Positions 16,890 through 26,679 of a stretch of 64,000 nucleotides of DNA are shown one piece after another. Source of the stretch: Nonlabens marinus S1-08 (GTDB lineage: Bacteria > Bacteroidota > Bacteroidia > Flavobacteriales > Flavobacteriaceae); NCBI RefSeq assembly GCF_000831385.1, contig NZ_AP014548.1, positions 2,409,779 to 2,473,778 of the forward strand, in the 5' to 3' direction. Positions within the stretch are counted from its first letter, which is position 1, and every line of letters begins with the position of its first letter. Both the position numbers and the translations under genes were made by a program. The notes under the pieces are model-generated. The model searched no databases. It saw only the letters and a program-made list of their open reading frames with translations, and was not told where the DNA came from.

Positions 16890-19433
16890 TTACACAGCCT
16901 TTCTCAACACCTCTAAAGGCGAACTGTTTAAGACACTACGTATATTGCTCAAGCCTATCGCCAGAACCAACACCGATATTCCTGGTAAAAACACTAAAAA
17001 TGGAACTCCAGAAGGCAGGAATGGTTCTTTAAAAACAATGAGTGCGAGTAGAAAACTGCTCACCAGTGCCAGTAGAATTCCTACTAAACTACCTAATATT
17101 CCTAGGAACAAATATTCCAATGCGGTGATCTTGAGTATCTGTTTGTTTTTTGCTCCCAGCGTGCGTAGCAAGACACTTTCCTTGATGCGCTGGTACTTGC
17201 TGGTACTTACAGACCCAATCAAAACAATGATTCCAGTAAGAATACTGAAAAATGCCATGAAGTTAATGACCCAAGAAACTTTGTCTAGAATGTCCTCTAC
17301 AACCGTGTACACTTGGCGTAAATCAATGATAGAAACGTTAGGAAAATCCCGTACCAAATCTTGCTGCAGCCCAGCCGATTGCTCTGGTGTCGCAGCATAA
17401 GTTGTCAAGACATTAAATTGAGGAGCATCCTCCATAACTCCCGTTGGGAAAACTATGGAAAAGTTGAGTTGCAGATTAGCCCAATCCACTTTTCTAATAC
17501 TTCCTACGGTTGTCTTCATTAGCACTCCTTGCACATTGAAAGTTACCGCGTCCCCTACTCCTATTTGAGCATCTTCAGCAAGATTATCGCTTATGGAGAT
17601 CTTGATATCGTTGCGATTCTCTTGTTTAGGAATCCAATTTCCAGCAACCAATTCTTCTGACGGAATCAAATGATCTCTGTAAGTGGTTCTAAATTCGTGA
17701 TTTAAGATCCACCGGCGTATTTGGGTGGTAGTATCCGTACGGATGCTGTTGACCAGTTTGCCCTTGATGCTGTGCATGCGCATAGTAACCAATGGGATAT
17801 TATCAATGATGGGGAGTTGATTATCTGCATTCGTTGCGACCACAGCCTCCAACTGGTCTGGTTGCACGTCTAGAGTGATTAGGTTGGCCTTTTCTTCGGT
17901 TTGACCTAGTTCTGCTTTATCAAGTAAAATGTCTTTAGTAAAATACAACGTGCTGATCAAGAAGGTTCCTAATCCTATTGCGACCAGCAAAACTACCGTC
18001 TGGTTGTTAGGCCTGAAAAGGTTCAATAAACTTTGTCTGGTGGTAAAAGAAGCTTTTCTAGGGAAGTACTTTTTAATCACTGACATGGTACCAATTGCAA
18101 TACCAGCAAGAATGGCAAACGTAACGATCACACCACCTATGAACGAGAGCGCAAACAGAGCTTCCCTAAGCAACCAAAATGAAAAACCAAATAAGAAGAT
18201 CAAGATCAATCCGATTACGCCATATCGAGCCTTTCTAGATGCTGCGGGCTTAGAACTACTCATACGTAAGACTTCCAATGGCGAAACGTACCAAGTACGT
18301 AACAAAGGCAACAAAGCAAACAAGACCGACATAAACACACCCAACAACACACCTATCAATAAGGGTTGTGCGCTGATGCTTATTTCTACATCAAACGGAA
18401 GGAACTCTTGCAATAAATAAGGCAACAATTCTAAAATAGCTACGCCAATAGCGCTACCTATCAAACCACCTATCAGTCCAATACCCGCAATCTGGATTAA
18501 GAAAATAAGGAAACTTTGTTTACGGGAAGCACCCATACATTTCAACACGGCAATCGCTTGAAGTTTTTCTTTGATATAAATATTTACAGAACTCGCGATT
18601 CCCACACAGCCTAAGAGTAATGCTATAAAGGCCGCCAAGTTTAAAAAGACAGCAACATTTTCATAACGCCTTCCCAGTCTGCGGCTGGTGCTGGTGTGGG
18701 TATCCAGATCTGCATCTAATTTATCAAGCATGGGCTCTACCCTATTTTCCAGCGCCTCTAGATCTGCGTCTGGTTGATTGAAAAAGAACTGGTATTCTTT
18801 TCTACTACCGAATTGTAATAACTCGGTCTGATCTACTAGTTGAAATGGAATCACAACAATAGGCGCTACGGATGTTGAAATCGCATTACTACCTGGCATA
18901 GATTTGAGGGTTCCTGATATCGGCAAAGTCAATTCGCCTACTTTTATAGAATCCCCAGGCTTGATTTTATACTGTAACATTAAGGTGGCATCTACCAGGG
19001 CACCGTCATTATCTAGGTAATTGGCAGATGCGGTACTAGGTTGCGTCTCCATTTTTCCGTAAAATGGAAAAGCCCCATCAATAGCGTGAACGCTAACTAG
19101 TTTAGTTCCTCGATTTTTTGGGAACGCAATCATGGATACAAAATTGACCTCCTTTGCGTCGGGCTGCAATGAGTCAATAATGGCTTGAACGCGTTCATTA
19201 GGAACATTATCACTATCGATGATAAAATCAGCACCCATAAGTGATTTTGACTGCCGCTGGATATTGTCTGTCAGATTTTGACTGAAGAGTTGTATGGATA
19301 CTACGGCAGCAATTCCTAAAATGATAGATGCCATGAAAAGCAGTAGTCGCGTTCGGCTGGCTTTAGCATCTCGCCAGGCCATTTTAAATAGCCAAGACCA
19401 TTGTGTCGATGTTGTTAGTTCAGATCTATTCAA
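16890..19433 (-). CDS. ABC transporter permease, FtsX/YbbP type
   Basis: 847 residues with about ten membrane helices. A first helix after a basic N-terminus is followed by a large periplasmic region, then a FtsX domain (about 260-385), a central helix cluster, a second periplasmic region and a last FtsX domain (about 715-835). This matches YbbP, the exporter-type permease that works with the ATPase YbbA. Its ATG overlaps the ATPase stop by four bases (ATGA). Members of this class usually extract or flip lipid-like or hydrophobic molecules from the inner membrane; the substrate is unknown. Confidence 0.9.
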   Translation of the reverse strand: MNRSELTTSTQWSWLFKMAWRDAKASRTRLLLFMASIILGIAAVVSIQLFSQNLTDNIQRQSKSLMGADFIIDSDNVPNERVQAIIDSLQPDAKEVNFVSMIAFPKNRGTKLVSVHAIDGAFPFYGKMETQPSTASANYLDNDGALVDATLMLQYKIKPGDSIKVGELTLPISGTLKSMPGSNAISTSVAPIVVIPFQLVDQTELLQFGSRKEYQFFFNQPDADLEALENRVEPMLDKLDADLDTHTSTSRRLGRRYENVAVFLNLAAFIALLLGCVGIASSVNIYIKEKLQAIAVLKCMGASRKQSFLIFLIQIAGIGLIGGLIGSAIGVAILELLPYLLQEFLPFDVEISISAQPLLIGVLLGVFMSVLFALLPLLRTWYVSPLEVLRMSSSKPAASRKARYGVIGLILIFLFGFSFWLLREALFALSFIGGVIVTFAILAGIAIGTMSVIKKYFPRKASFTTRQSLLNLFRPNNQTVVLLVAIGLGTFLISTLYFTKDILLDKAELGQTEEKANLITLDVQPDQLEAVVATNADNQLPIIDNIPLVTMRMHSIKGKLVNSIRTDTTTQIRRWILNHEFRTTYRDHLIPSEELVAGNWIPKQENRNDIKISISDNLAEDAQIGVGDAVTFNVQGVLMKTTVGSIRKVDWANLQLNFSIVFPTGVMEDAPQFNVLTTYAATPEQSAGLQQDLVRDFPNVSIIDLRQVYTVVEDILDKVSWVINFMAFFSILTGIIVLIGSVSTSKYQRIKESVLLRTLGAKNKQILKITALEYLFLGILGSLVGILLALVSSFLLALIVFKEPFLPSGVPFLVFLPGISVLVLAIGLSNIRSVLNSSPLEVLRKAV

Positions 19434-20119
19434 ACCGCAGCTGTAGATTGATTAGAAACAATCTGACCACCTTTAAGTCTGAGAATTTGCTGCGTGCGCG
19501 CTGCAAGATCCAGATCATGAGATATGATCACCAGTGTCGTTCCAGCATCTTGATTGAGATCAAACAATAATTGGATGACCTTTTCACCAGTTTCCTCGTC
19601 CAGATTTCCCGTGGGTTCATCTGCAAACAATATAGAAGGTCTATTGGAAAATGCTCTTGCGAGTGCCACCCGTTGTTGCTCCCCACCAGATAGTTGTGAC
19701 GGGTAATGATCTACTCGATCGCGCAGACCTACTTTCTCAAGAAGTTCTTTTGCCCTACTGATAGCTTTTTTATCGCCTTGCAGTTCTAAAGGGACGCTCA
19801 CATTTTCTAAGGCAGTGAGTGTAGGAAGCAATTGAAAGTTTTGAAATATAAAACCTACTTCTCGATTGCGTAATTCGGCACGCTGGTCTTCATTTAAGGT
19901 ACTTAGATCATGACCACATAAATCTACAGTTCCAGCGTTAGGCTCATCCAATCCTGCACACAAACCCAATAAGGTCGTTTTTCCACTACCCGAAGGCCCG
20001 ACGATGGAGAAGGTTTGTCCTTTTTCCACTTCAAAAGTGACGTTTTTTAAAACGGTAAGTTGTTTGGAACCGCTGGTATAGGTCTTTTCCAACCCGCTAA
20101 TCTTTAATATCTTTGACAT
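19430..20119 (-). CDS. ABC transporter ATP-binding protein, YbbA/LolD type
   Basis: 229 residues with a full set of ATPase motifs: Walker A GPSGSGKTT (about 40-48), signature LSGGEQQRVALARA (about 143-156), Walker B ILFADEPTGNLD and the switch His in ISHDLDLA. It powers the permease encoded immediately downstream. Divergent from the TesA-like gene, as in E. coli where tesA is divergent from ybbA-ybbP. Confidence 0.93.
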   Translation of the reverse strand: MSKILKISGLEKTYTSGSKQLTVLKNVTFEVEKGQTFSIVGPSGSGKTTLLGLCAGLDEPNAGTVDLCGHDLSTLNEDQRAELRNREVGFIFQNFQLLPTLTALENVSVPLELQGDKKAISRAKELLEKVGLRDRVDHYPSQLSGGEQQRVALARAFSNRPSILFADEPTGNLDEETGEKVIQLLFDLNQDAGTTLVIISHDLDLAARTQQILRLKGGQIVSNQSTAAV

Positions 20120-20149
20120 TCAATTTTCTTCTAAATAACGCTATTGTAC

Positions 20150-20902
20150 ATGCTCAAGTCTAAAACTATACAAACCCTTTTAAACAAAGGCATTTCAGTA
20201 CGTTGGAACTTCATAAACTTTTGTTATATCATGGTCGCAGTGGCCCTGATTTCTTGCAAAAACAATCCAGAAACTCCATCGACGGCGGTTGAAAGCGGTA
20301 CTTATACAACTGAAAATGAGAACTCTACGGCATCAAGCAATGCCACCATCCTATTTTTTGGAGATAGTATAACTGCGGGTTATGGACTTGATGATACAAA
20401 TGATGCTTTTCCAGGAATTATTCAGACAAAGATTGATTCTTTAGGGTGGAATTATGAAGTAGTCAACTCTGGTCTAAGTGGGGAAACAACAGCTGGCGGT
20501 AGAAGCAGAATTGAATGGATTCTCAATCAGGAAATCGATGTGTTCGTATTAGAATTAGGCGCTAACGATGGACTTCGCGGTGTGCCCTTATCAGAAACTA
20601 GAGGTAATTTACAAGCCATCATAGACGCTGTAAAAACCAAAAGCCCGCAGACAAAAATCGTTTTAGCCGGAATGCAATTACCACCTAATATGGGACAAGC
20701 TTATACGAATGAATTCAAATCTATTTTCATCGAACTTGCTGAACAAAATGACATAGCATTGATTCCTTTTATCTTAGAGAACGTTGGTGGTATCGCTTCA
20801 CTGAATCAAGCAGATGGAATTCATCCCAACGTTGAAGGACACAAGATTGTGGCAGAGAATGTTTGGGACGTTTTGAAAGATGTGATTGAGCCAGAGTCTT
20901 AG
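20150..20902 (+). CDS. tesA: SGNH hydrolase / arylesterase, TesA-like
   Basis: About 250 residues. The GDSIT block (Ser nucleophile) starts the domain, followed by block III GANDGLRG and the DGIHPN block with the Asp-His pair. These are the family residues of multifunctional esterase/thioesterase TesA. A lipoprotein-like signal MVAVALISC at about residue 30 suggests membrane anchoring; an in-frame TTG lies six bases upstream. Placed divergent to the YbbA/YbbP exporter, the classical tesA-ybbAP arrangement, which suggests a shared lipid or ester substrate. Confidence 0.88.
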   Translation: MLKSKTIQTLLNKGISVRWNFINFCYIMVAVALISCKNNPETPSTAVESGTYTTENENSTASSNATILFFGDSITAGYGLDDTNDAFPGIIQTKIDSLGWNYEVVNSGLSGETTAGGRSRIEWILNQEIDVFVLELGANDGLRGVPLSETRGNLQAIIDAVKTKSPQTKIVLAGMQLPPNMGQAYTNEFKSIFIELAEQNDIALIPFILENVGGIASLNQADGIHPNVEGHKIVAENVWDVLKDVIEPES

Positions 20903-20942
20903 AAAAACTAACTTCTCCTATAGCTATAAATGGAAGGGTTTG

Positions 20943-20962
20943 TTCGCTTTCGCGAAAGCGAA
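20943..20962. repeat. Genomic palindrome copy 7 (intergenic)
   Basis: Full 20-base form, 41 bases after the tesA stop. Confidence 0.9.
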
Positions 20963-21069
20963 CTCATACCAAGTTTCATTGCACTTTCCAGATCTAGGCT
21001 AAAACTTCAAATCATTCCGGTAATTTATTTAACGGATTACAAAATTTCTGAAATAGCGATTAAGCAAAT

Positions 21070-21099
21070 AAAAAAGCTCCTGATCAACCTCAGGAGCTT
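21070..21099 (-). terminator. Terminator of the M13 peptidase gene
   Basis: Ten-base stem AAGCTCCTGA (21074-21083) and TCAGGAGCTT (21090-21099), six-base loop. On the minus strand it is followed by TTTTTTATTT. Confidence 0.85.
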
Positions 21100-21127
21100 A
21101 AGAATTAAATTTGAAGATTTAAACGCA

Positions 21128-23158
21128 TTACCAGATCTTAATACGTTCTTCTTCAGTTTTGTAATTAGCTTGTCCTTCCTTCACATCAAAGGCTTCATAG
21201 AATGGAGTAAAATTCATTAATGGGCCATTGACTCTCCAGGTAGGCGGTGAATGAGGATCTGTAGTCACATAGTTTCTTAAAAATTCATCACGCATTTTCA
21301 CTCGCCAGATGCGGGCTATAGAAAGGAAGAAGCGCTGGTCTGGAGTATAACCGCCTATTTTCTCATTGCCTTTACCTTGATCTGTTAATTGGAATGCATC
21401 ATAGGCAATGGAGATGCCACCATTATCCGCTGTGTTTTCTCCTACCGTCAAGGCTCCGTTCAGGTGAACATCATCTAGAACCGTAAACTGACTGTACTGA
21501 TCGATGATTTGTTGAGTTTTTGCTTGAAACTTAGTATAATCCTCAGCGGTCCACCAGTTAGAAACATTTCCATCCTTGTCAAACTGAGCGCCTTGATCAT
21601 CAAAGGCATGAGTAAATTCGTGACCTATAACCATTCCGATACCACCATAATTCACAGCATCATCTGCATATAAATCAAAATAAGGCGCTTGTAAAATTCC
21701 TGCGGGAAACACGATTTCGTTTGCGGAAGGGTTGTAATAAGCCGTCACAGTAGAAGGCGTGGTGTACCACTCGTCCCTGTTGGGTTCCTTGCCTAGTTTT
21801 GCTAGTTCATAATTAAATTCATCCTGACGCAGTGCTACCACATTCTCAAAAAATGAATTGCGATCAATGTTTGCATCATAAGTTCTCCAAACATCTGGAT
21901 ATCCAATTTTTTTATTGATCGCATACAATTTATCCACCGCTTTAACTTTAGTGCTATCGCTCATCCACTCTAGATTGTTGATGCGTTTCTCCAGCGTTTT
22001 CTGAAAATTATTCACTAGATCCAGCGCTCTTTCTTTGGCTTCTTCTTTAAAGTAACGTTTAACATAAAGCTGTCCCAGAGCAAACCCTAATTGCTGATCC
22101 ACCCGCCTGGTCATCAATTTTGACCTAGATTGCTGCTCTGATTGACCAGAGAGAACCTTAGAATAAGCAAATGTCGCGTCTTGAAAAGGTTGGCTTAGTA
22201 AGTCGGCATGAGCATTTAGAGAGTTCGCTTTTAAATACAATTTCCAATCGTTCAATGGAACGCTGGCGAGCATGCTATTTAATTTTTTGTAATACCCTGG
22301 CTGCTCCACATCTATCATCTCAGCTTCTGCTCCTAGATTCTTCAGTAAACTATTCCAACCTATGTTCTTTTGGGTGTTTTGAAGTTGATCTACTGATGTT
22401 AAGTTATAATTCTCTTTCACATTACGGCGTTCCACGCGAGTCTTGTGTGATGAAGCCAATTGCTTTTCTATGTTGTAAACTGTTTCCGCTTTCGCGAAAG
22501 CGTTATCCATACCAGCCAATTCAAACAAACGAGCTACATATTCTTTATAAGCTTTTTGAATAGCAGCCACCGATGCATCCTCCGCAAAATAATAATCTCG
22601 ATCAGGCAATCCCAGACCCGTTTGTGAAACGTGTAGGATATTCATTTTGCTATTCTCTTGATCTGGTGAAACGTATGGATTCACAATAGAATAATCTCCT
22701 GATTTGACTTGTTGCGCCACAAAGCCCATCATGGAAGGAACATCAGTAATCGTGTCAATCCTTTTTAAAATAGGTTGCACAGGCTTCATTCCTCGCTCAT
22801 TGATTTTTACCGTATCCATTCCTGATGCATAGAAATCACCTACTTGTTGCTCCACACTACCTTTAACAGACTCTTTTTTAGAAACGTTTTCTAGTATTTC
22901 TCTTAACAATTCCTGCTGCGGTATGTTTAAAAATCTATAAGCACCTACTCCTACTTGGTCGTCTGCAATAGGTGTATTCTCATACCAGGTTTTATTAACG
23001 TGATCGTAAAAATTATCTCCAGGGGCAATAGAATCAGTAATGCCATCAAATACAACCGTCCTATCTTTTACAGGAACAGGCATAGGGTCTGTAGAAGTAT
23101 CGCTTTTACAAGAGGTCGCTAAAAGCGCCAAAATACCTAGGTATACAAGGTTTTTCAT
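21128..23158 (-). CDS. M13 family zinc metallopeptidase (neprilysin/PepO-like) lipoprotein
   Basis: 676 residues from the preferred ATG at 23158. The signal MKNLVYLGILALLATSC carries a lipobox. Zinc and catalytic residues are visible in IGHEFTHAFDDQG (H513, E514, H517), ENTADNGG (third ligand Glu) and the C-terminal substrate motif WRVNGPL, ending in IKIW. It should cleave small peptides in the periplasm or at the cell surface. A palindrome copy in the middle of the gene encodes AFAKAE. A well-spaced promoter lies upstream and a terminator downstream, so it is monocistronic. Confidence 0.94.
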   Translation of the reverse strand: MKNLVYLGILALLATSCKSDTSTDPMPVPVKDRTVVFDGITDSIAPGDNFYDHVNKTWYENTPIADDQVGVGAYRFLNIPQQELLREILENVSKKESVKGSVEQQVGDFYASGMDTVKINERGMKPVQPILKRIDTITDVPSMMGFVAQQVKSGDYSIVNPYVSPDQENSKMNILHVSQTGLGLPDRDYYFAEDASVAAIQKAYKEYVARLFELAGMDNAFAKAETVYNIEKQLASSHKTRVERRNVKENYNLTSVDQLQNTQKNIGWNSLLKNLGAEAEMIDVEQPGYYKKLNSMLASVPLNDWKLYLKANSLNAHADLLSQPFQDATFAYSKVLSGQSEQQSRSKLMTRRVDQQLGFALGQLYVKRYFKEEAKERALDLVNNFQKTLEKRINNLEWMSDSTKVKAVDKLYAINKKIGYPDVWRTYDANIDRNSFFENVVALRQDEFNYELAKLGKEPNRDEWYTTPSTVTAYYNPSANEIVFPAGILQAPYFDLYADDAVNYGGIGMVIGHEFTHAFDDQGAQFDKDGNVSNWWTAEDYTKFQAKTQQIIDQYSQFTVLDDVHLNGALTVGENTADNGGISIAYDAFQLTDQGKGNEKIGGYTPDQRFFLSIARIWRVKMRDEFLRNYVTTDPHSPPTWRVNGPLMNFTPFYEAFDVKEGQANYKTEEERIKIW
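22487..22502. repeat. Genomic palindrome copy 8 (inside the M13 peptidase gene)
   Basis: 16-base form; in frame as AFAKAE. Confidence 0.88.
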
Positions 23159-23176
23159 AAGTGAACAGGGTTTGAT

Positions 23177-23209
23177 CAAATATACTAATAAGACCTTTGC
23201 TTAGATCAA
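23177..23209 (-). promoter_or_regulatory. Promoter of the M13 peptidase gene
   Basis: Minus-strand TTG (23207-23209), 22-base spacer, TATATTTG (23177-23184), fitting the Bacteroidota TTG/TAnnTTTG pattern. The start codon lies about 20 bases downstream. Confidence 0.55.
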
Positions 23210-23221
23210 TTCTTAATCATG

Positions 23222-23413
23222 CTAATCTCTATAAGCGACATAGTACCATATGGTTCCATCCTGCGCAGGAATTCTTTCTATGACGTATAATATGTGCTGT
23301 GCCGCCAAAATTTCACCACTCATATAATAGGCTTCAGGATCACTATCAGGATGCTCGTATAAGCTGCTATTCTTAACTAGAACAGCATCTCCTATTCCTT
23401 TACAATTCGGGTT
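23222..23413 (-). pseudogene. In-frame continuation of the TIR gene after its TAG stop: a second SH3-like domain
   Basis: Reading on past the TAG at 23414-23416 in the same frame gives 63 open codons to the next TAG at 23222-23224. The segment begins NPNCKGIGDAVLVKNSSLY and ends IWYYVAYRD. This resembles the end of the TIR protein just before its stop (EIWLKVAYQQD, preceded by TVKIYESP). It therefore looks like a second copy of the same beta-rich SH3-like module, cut off by one nonsense codon. It could be a decayed extension, a readthrough product or a sequencing error; no separate start codon with a good context is seen. Confidence 0.6.
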
Positions 23414-24409
23414 CTAATAATCCTGTTGATAGGCAACTTTTAGCCAAATTTCATAGGTTTCTGCATCCTGTTCTATGTCCATAACTATGACAGGTTGATC
23501 TTTGACCAAAACATCACTCTTCATTGTGGCAGTCTGACCGTTGACCATAGGCGACTCATAGATCTTGACCGTTTTTGTAGGGTAGATGACATTATCTGGT
23601 AATGGATAGCCTTCAGCATCTTTGTTCTTGTTAAAAATCTCCACTTCGATCACCTTTTCGCCATCAACTATTACGGGAACATAGCCGGTAGCGTCCATAA
23701 AAGAAGCTATGCGTTCTCTCGCTTCATCATAATGAATTGCATCTTCTTCAAATTCTATAAGGTAATCGGTGTATATGTTGAGCGTATTTGCCTCCACGGC
23801 ATCTGCCCATGCGGCATCATCATTGACGATCTCTTGCGCAAGGTCGTCACTTGTATCTTCTACTGCATCAGAATCAAACATCCACACCAGTAAAAACGGA
23901 AGTATAATTGCCGCAGCAGCTCCAATGATGTAAGCCTTCCACGGTTTTTTTCTCGTATAAACGCGCTTAATCTTCTTCTTTCTAGTAGGAATAGCTGCTG
24001 CACCAGGTTCTCCACTCTTGGCAGCTTCTTTTTCAAATTGAACTCTCAAATCGTCTACCAGTCGCTGCGCGCCAACATCAAAACCTAGCGTGAAATCAAT
24101 AAATTGAGTTCGTACCATTCTAAGTGGAACGTTACATTCTTCGATCTTGATGGGCACCACAGGAATGTTAGAATGTTTTGCAAATGCGATTTCATCCTTA
24201 ACGTTTTCAGAAGCTACTGAGGTACATGACAACACCAATATCATCGCATCTGCTTTTTTGATCTGTGCCTCTAGAACATCGTCCCAGCCTTGACCTACTG
24301 GGATTTGCTCATCAAACCATATCTCAAAATCTTGTTTGCGCAGTACATCAACGAGGTGCCTGACATATTCCTTATCTGCTCTGGAATAACTTATAAATAA
24401 TCGTTTCAT
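23414..24409 (-). CDS. TIR domain protein with membrane segment and SH3-like C-terminus
   Basis: 331 residues. The N-terminal TIR domain (about 1-130) opens with KRLFISYSRADKEYV. It keeps a Glu (E73) in VKDEIAFAKHSNIPVVPI, at the position of the NADase catalytic Glu in active TIR enzymes. A basic linker precedes one hydrophobic segment, AYIGAAAAIILPFLLVWMF at about 160-178. The C-terminal part ends in an SH3-like module (TVKIYESP to IWLKVAYQQD). Last full gene of a four-gene minus-strand operon, 18 bases after the caspase-hydrolase gene. NAD cleavage or nucleotide signalling is plausible from the family; membrane topology would place the SH3-like part in the periplasm if the TIR is cytosolic. 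Confidence 0.88.
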   Translation of the reverse strand: MKRLFISYSRADKEYVRHLVDVLRKQDFEIWFDEQIPVGQGWDDVLEAQIKKADAMILVLSCTSVASENVKDEIAFAKHSNIPVVPIKIEECNVPLRMVRTQFIDFTLGFDVGAQRLVDDLRVQFEKEAAKSGEPGAAAIPTRKKKIKRVYTRKKPWKAYIIGAAAAIILPFLLVWMFDSDAVEDTSDDLAQEIVNDDAAWADAVEANTLNIYTDYLIEFEEDAIHYDEARERIASFMDATGYVPVIVDGEKVIEVEIFNKNKDAEGYPLPDNVIYPTKTVKIYESPMVNGQTATMKSDVLVKDQPVIVMDIEQDAETYEIWLKVAYQQDY

Positions 24410-24427
24410 AGGATTGGTATTTAGTGG

Positions 24428-26668
24428 TTAGCTTAAGAATGTTCTTTTCAGAAAACGGACAAATTCATCGTCGGTAGTTTGTTTCAAGGTCGTGTATGCG
24501 AGATAGGCATTCGTGTGCATCGATATTTTCTCTCGGACTCCAGCATCAGCTGCTGCGATGGCATACTGTTCCTTAGCCGCCTCAAAATCTGCGAGATACA
24601 TGCTTGATTCAGCAATAGTGGCTGCTTTCCAAATGCTATCAAAAGGATCTTGTTGAGCTAGCTTTCGCGAAAGCGTGGCATATTTCTGCATCATGCTTCG
24701 ATATTCCTCATGTATCAGGCTGAGGAATGCGAGATTGATCGCCAAAAAATATTGCTGATCGTTGTTGTTTTCTGCTACGGCCATATCATATGCTTTTTTG
24801 TAGAGCTTAAAACTCAAGTCCCCATCAGCATCTTTCATTGTTTGTAAATACCGTCGTTTTACTCTACCCGCTAGCAAACCAAACAGATGAAGGCTTTCAC
24901 TCTCTTCCACCTTATTTTCGGCTAATTCAATGGCGTCATCTAGACGGTCTAATCCTTCTAATGCAAATAATAAGTTGCGAACTCCTTTAGCTCCTAATTC
25001 CATTCGATCTGGCCATAATTCTCTAACCACGGCATCATAATTACCTAGAAGTAAATTGATTTCCTCTTTATTGGTGTATTGAATTGCAAATTGACTATCC
25101 GTCAATGTCTTTATAATCAATTGATATCCATCATGATGGGTGTCTTCTGGCTGTACCATGGAAAAGTGATCTCCCTCTATAAGTATGTCGTTTGATGGAT
25201 CAAACACTCCGAAAGCCGTATCTATAGTAATGGTAGCGTCTTGCGTACCTATAGCATTAGCTAACTTGAAAGGCATCCGTTCTTCGAAGGCTTGACTCCA
25301 GTCTTGCCTTAACTTCGTTATCAAAGAACCTTGACGATCGTAATCAGATGCTCTTTTCTCTATAGAATTGTTAGAATTAATTTGCAAGCCTTTATGAGGT
25401 GTTCCCATAAATATGACATGACTTATTCTTTCCCGCTCTTCAGGACTCATTTCTAAGATGGCCTGCTGTACTGCTAACCCTCCTAAACTATGACCTATTA
25501 AAGCTACTCGTTTGTAGTTTTCAAATTTGTAACGAAAACTTGAAACAATATTATCAGCTAGTTTTTGTAAGTCTAGTGGGCTCGCCCATATGTCATGTCC
25601 CATCTCTGGCGTAAAATTCTCTGAGAAGCCTATGGGAAATAAATCCCAACCATCCATTTGAGAATCTTGAGCTAATAATTTAGGAATCACCCCAAAAGAT
25701 TCATGTGCCTGACCTGAAAACCCATGTATAAATAATGCTGCATTGACACCATGATTTTCTCTGAAGCTGGTCACAATTTCGGCATCTGTTTCTTTACTCA
25801 TGCTGGGCACTGCGTTTAAATCGGCTACTTGAGTTATAGGTTCATTCTTATTGGTATTTTTGCTTAGAATAAAGTCGTCATACATTTGAAGCGTTACAAA
25901 CGGTCGCTGTATGCTCTTGATCTCAGGAACTTTACGCATGATGTGATTGATGACATCAGTCATTCGCACATACTCTTCATTAAAATCATCCCGATGAGTC
26001 CCTTGTAAAACTTCCAGCAAACATTTTGTAAATAAACTATGAGGGGCATCTTTAGGGATGATCCAGGAAAGCTCTTCAGCACGGCAGGATGATAAAATAG
26101 ACATACCACGTCCATCGTCGATCTTGTGCATCATATCTTCTGGGTTCTTCAATCGCTCCTTTAAAGTAGACTTACTTATATCTGGACCAGCTTTAGTCAT
26201 GCCTTCAGCATGGCAGCAATCGAGCATTAATATTAACCGTCTTGTTTGAAGCTTTTGTAACTTTTCTTTAAGCTCTGTCGCAAGCAGCCAGGTCGTACGG
26301 TAATTCTTAGGATCAAAGTCATTAGGCACCCAGTAGTAATGCGATTGATTTTCATGGTCCGACTTCAAGTTCTTTCCTCCCTGTTCTAGCTCAATAATGT
26401 CATTATCGCTATAGGTTCCTCCATGACCGGAGTAAAACAATATTACAGAGGCATTTTCATCTACTTTGTCAATTAAGTCGTCAAAGGCATTGAGGATTCT
26501 ATCACGAGTAGCTTGCTCTTCCGTTAGTAAGTGTATGTTTTCTTTTTTATAACCTGCTATCTCAGGGTTTGACAATAGCGCTGCAATGGCAGCAGCGTCC
26601 CGCACACTGGCTGGTAAATCTGCTCCTACTCCTATAAGTAGTGCATAGGCATTTTCTAAGCTGGACAT
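24428..26668 (-). CDS. Caspase-like (C14) peptidase fused to alpha/beta hydrolase and TPR-like domain
   Basis: 746 residues with three parts. The first (about 1-265) is a caspase/metacaspase p20-like domain with H82 in FYSGHGG and the Cys of LDCCHAEG (C152). The second (about 305-530) is an alpha/beta hydrolase with oxyanion motif FIHGFSG, nucleophile S394 in GHSLGG and a late His in GDHFSMV. The third (about 540-746) is helical and TPR-like. It has no signal peptide. It lies between a small membrane protein gene and the TIR gene with gaps of 11 and 18 bases. The combination suggests an effector that both cleaves protein and attacks a lipid or ester. A palindrome encodes LSRK in the TPR part. 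Confidence 0.88.
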   Translation of the reverse strand: MSSLENAYALLIGVGADLPASVRDAAAIAALLSNPEIAGYKKENIHLLTEEQATRDRILNAFDDLIDKVDENASVILFYSGHGGTYSDNDIIELEQGGKNLKSDHENQSHYYWVPNDFDPKNYRTTWLLATELKEKLQKLQTRRLILMLDCCHAEGMTKAGPDISKSTLKERLKNPEDMMHKIDDGRGMSILSSCRAEELSWIIPKDAPHSLFTKCLLEVLQGTHRDDFNEEYVRMTDVINHIMRKVPEIKSIQRPFVTLQMYDDFILSKNTNKNEPITQVADLNAVPSMSKETDAEIVTSFRENHGVNAALFIHGFSGQAHESFGVIPKLLAQDSQMDGWDLFPIGFSENFTPEMGHDIWASPLDLQKLADNIVSSFRYKFENYKRVALIGHSLGGLAVQQAILEMSPEERERISHVIFMGTPHKGLQINSNNSIEKRASDYDRQGSLITKLRQDWSQAFEERMPFKLANAIGTQDATITIDTAFGVFDPSNDILIEGDHFSMVQPEDTHHDGYQLIIKTLTDSQFAIQYTNKEEINLLLGNYDAVVRELWPDRMELGAKGVRNLLFALEGLDRLDDAIELAENKVEESESLHLFGLLAGRVKRRYLQTMKDADGDLSFKLYKKAYDMAVAENNNDQQYFLAINLAFLSLIHEEYRSMMQKYATLSRKLAQQDPFDSIWKAATIAESSMYLADFEAAKEQYAIAAADAGVREKISMHTNAYLAYTTLKQTTDDEFVRFLKRTFLS
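24661..24674. repeat. Genomic palindrome copy 9 (inside the caspase-hydrolase gene)
   Basis: 14-base core; in frame as LSRK. Confidence 0.82.
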
Positions 26669-26679
26669 AATTTCATGAA

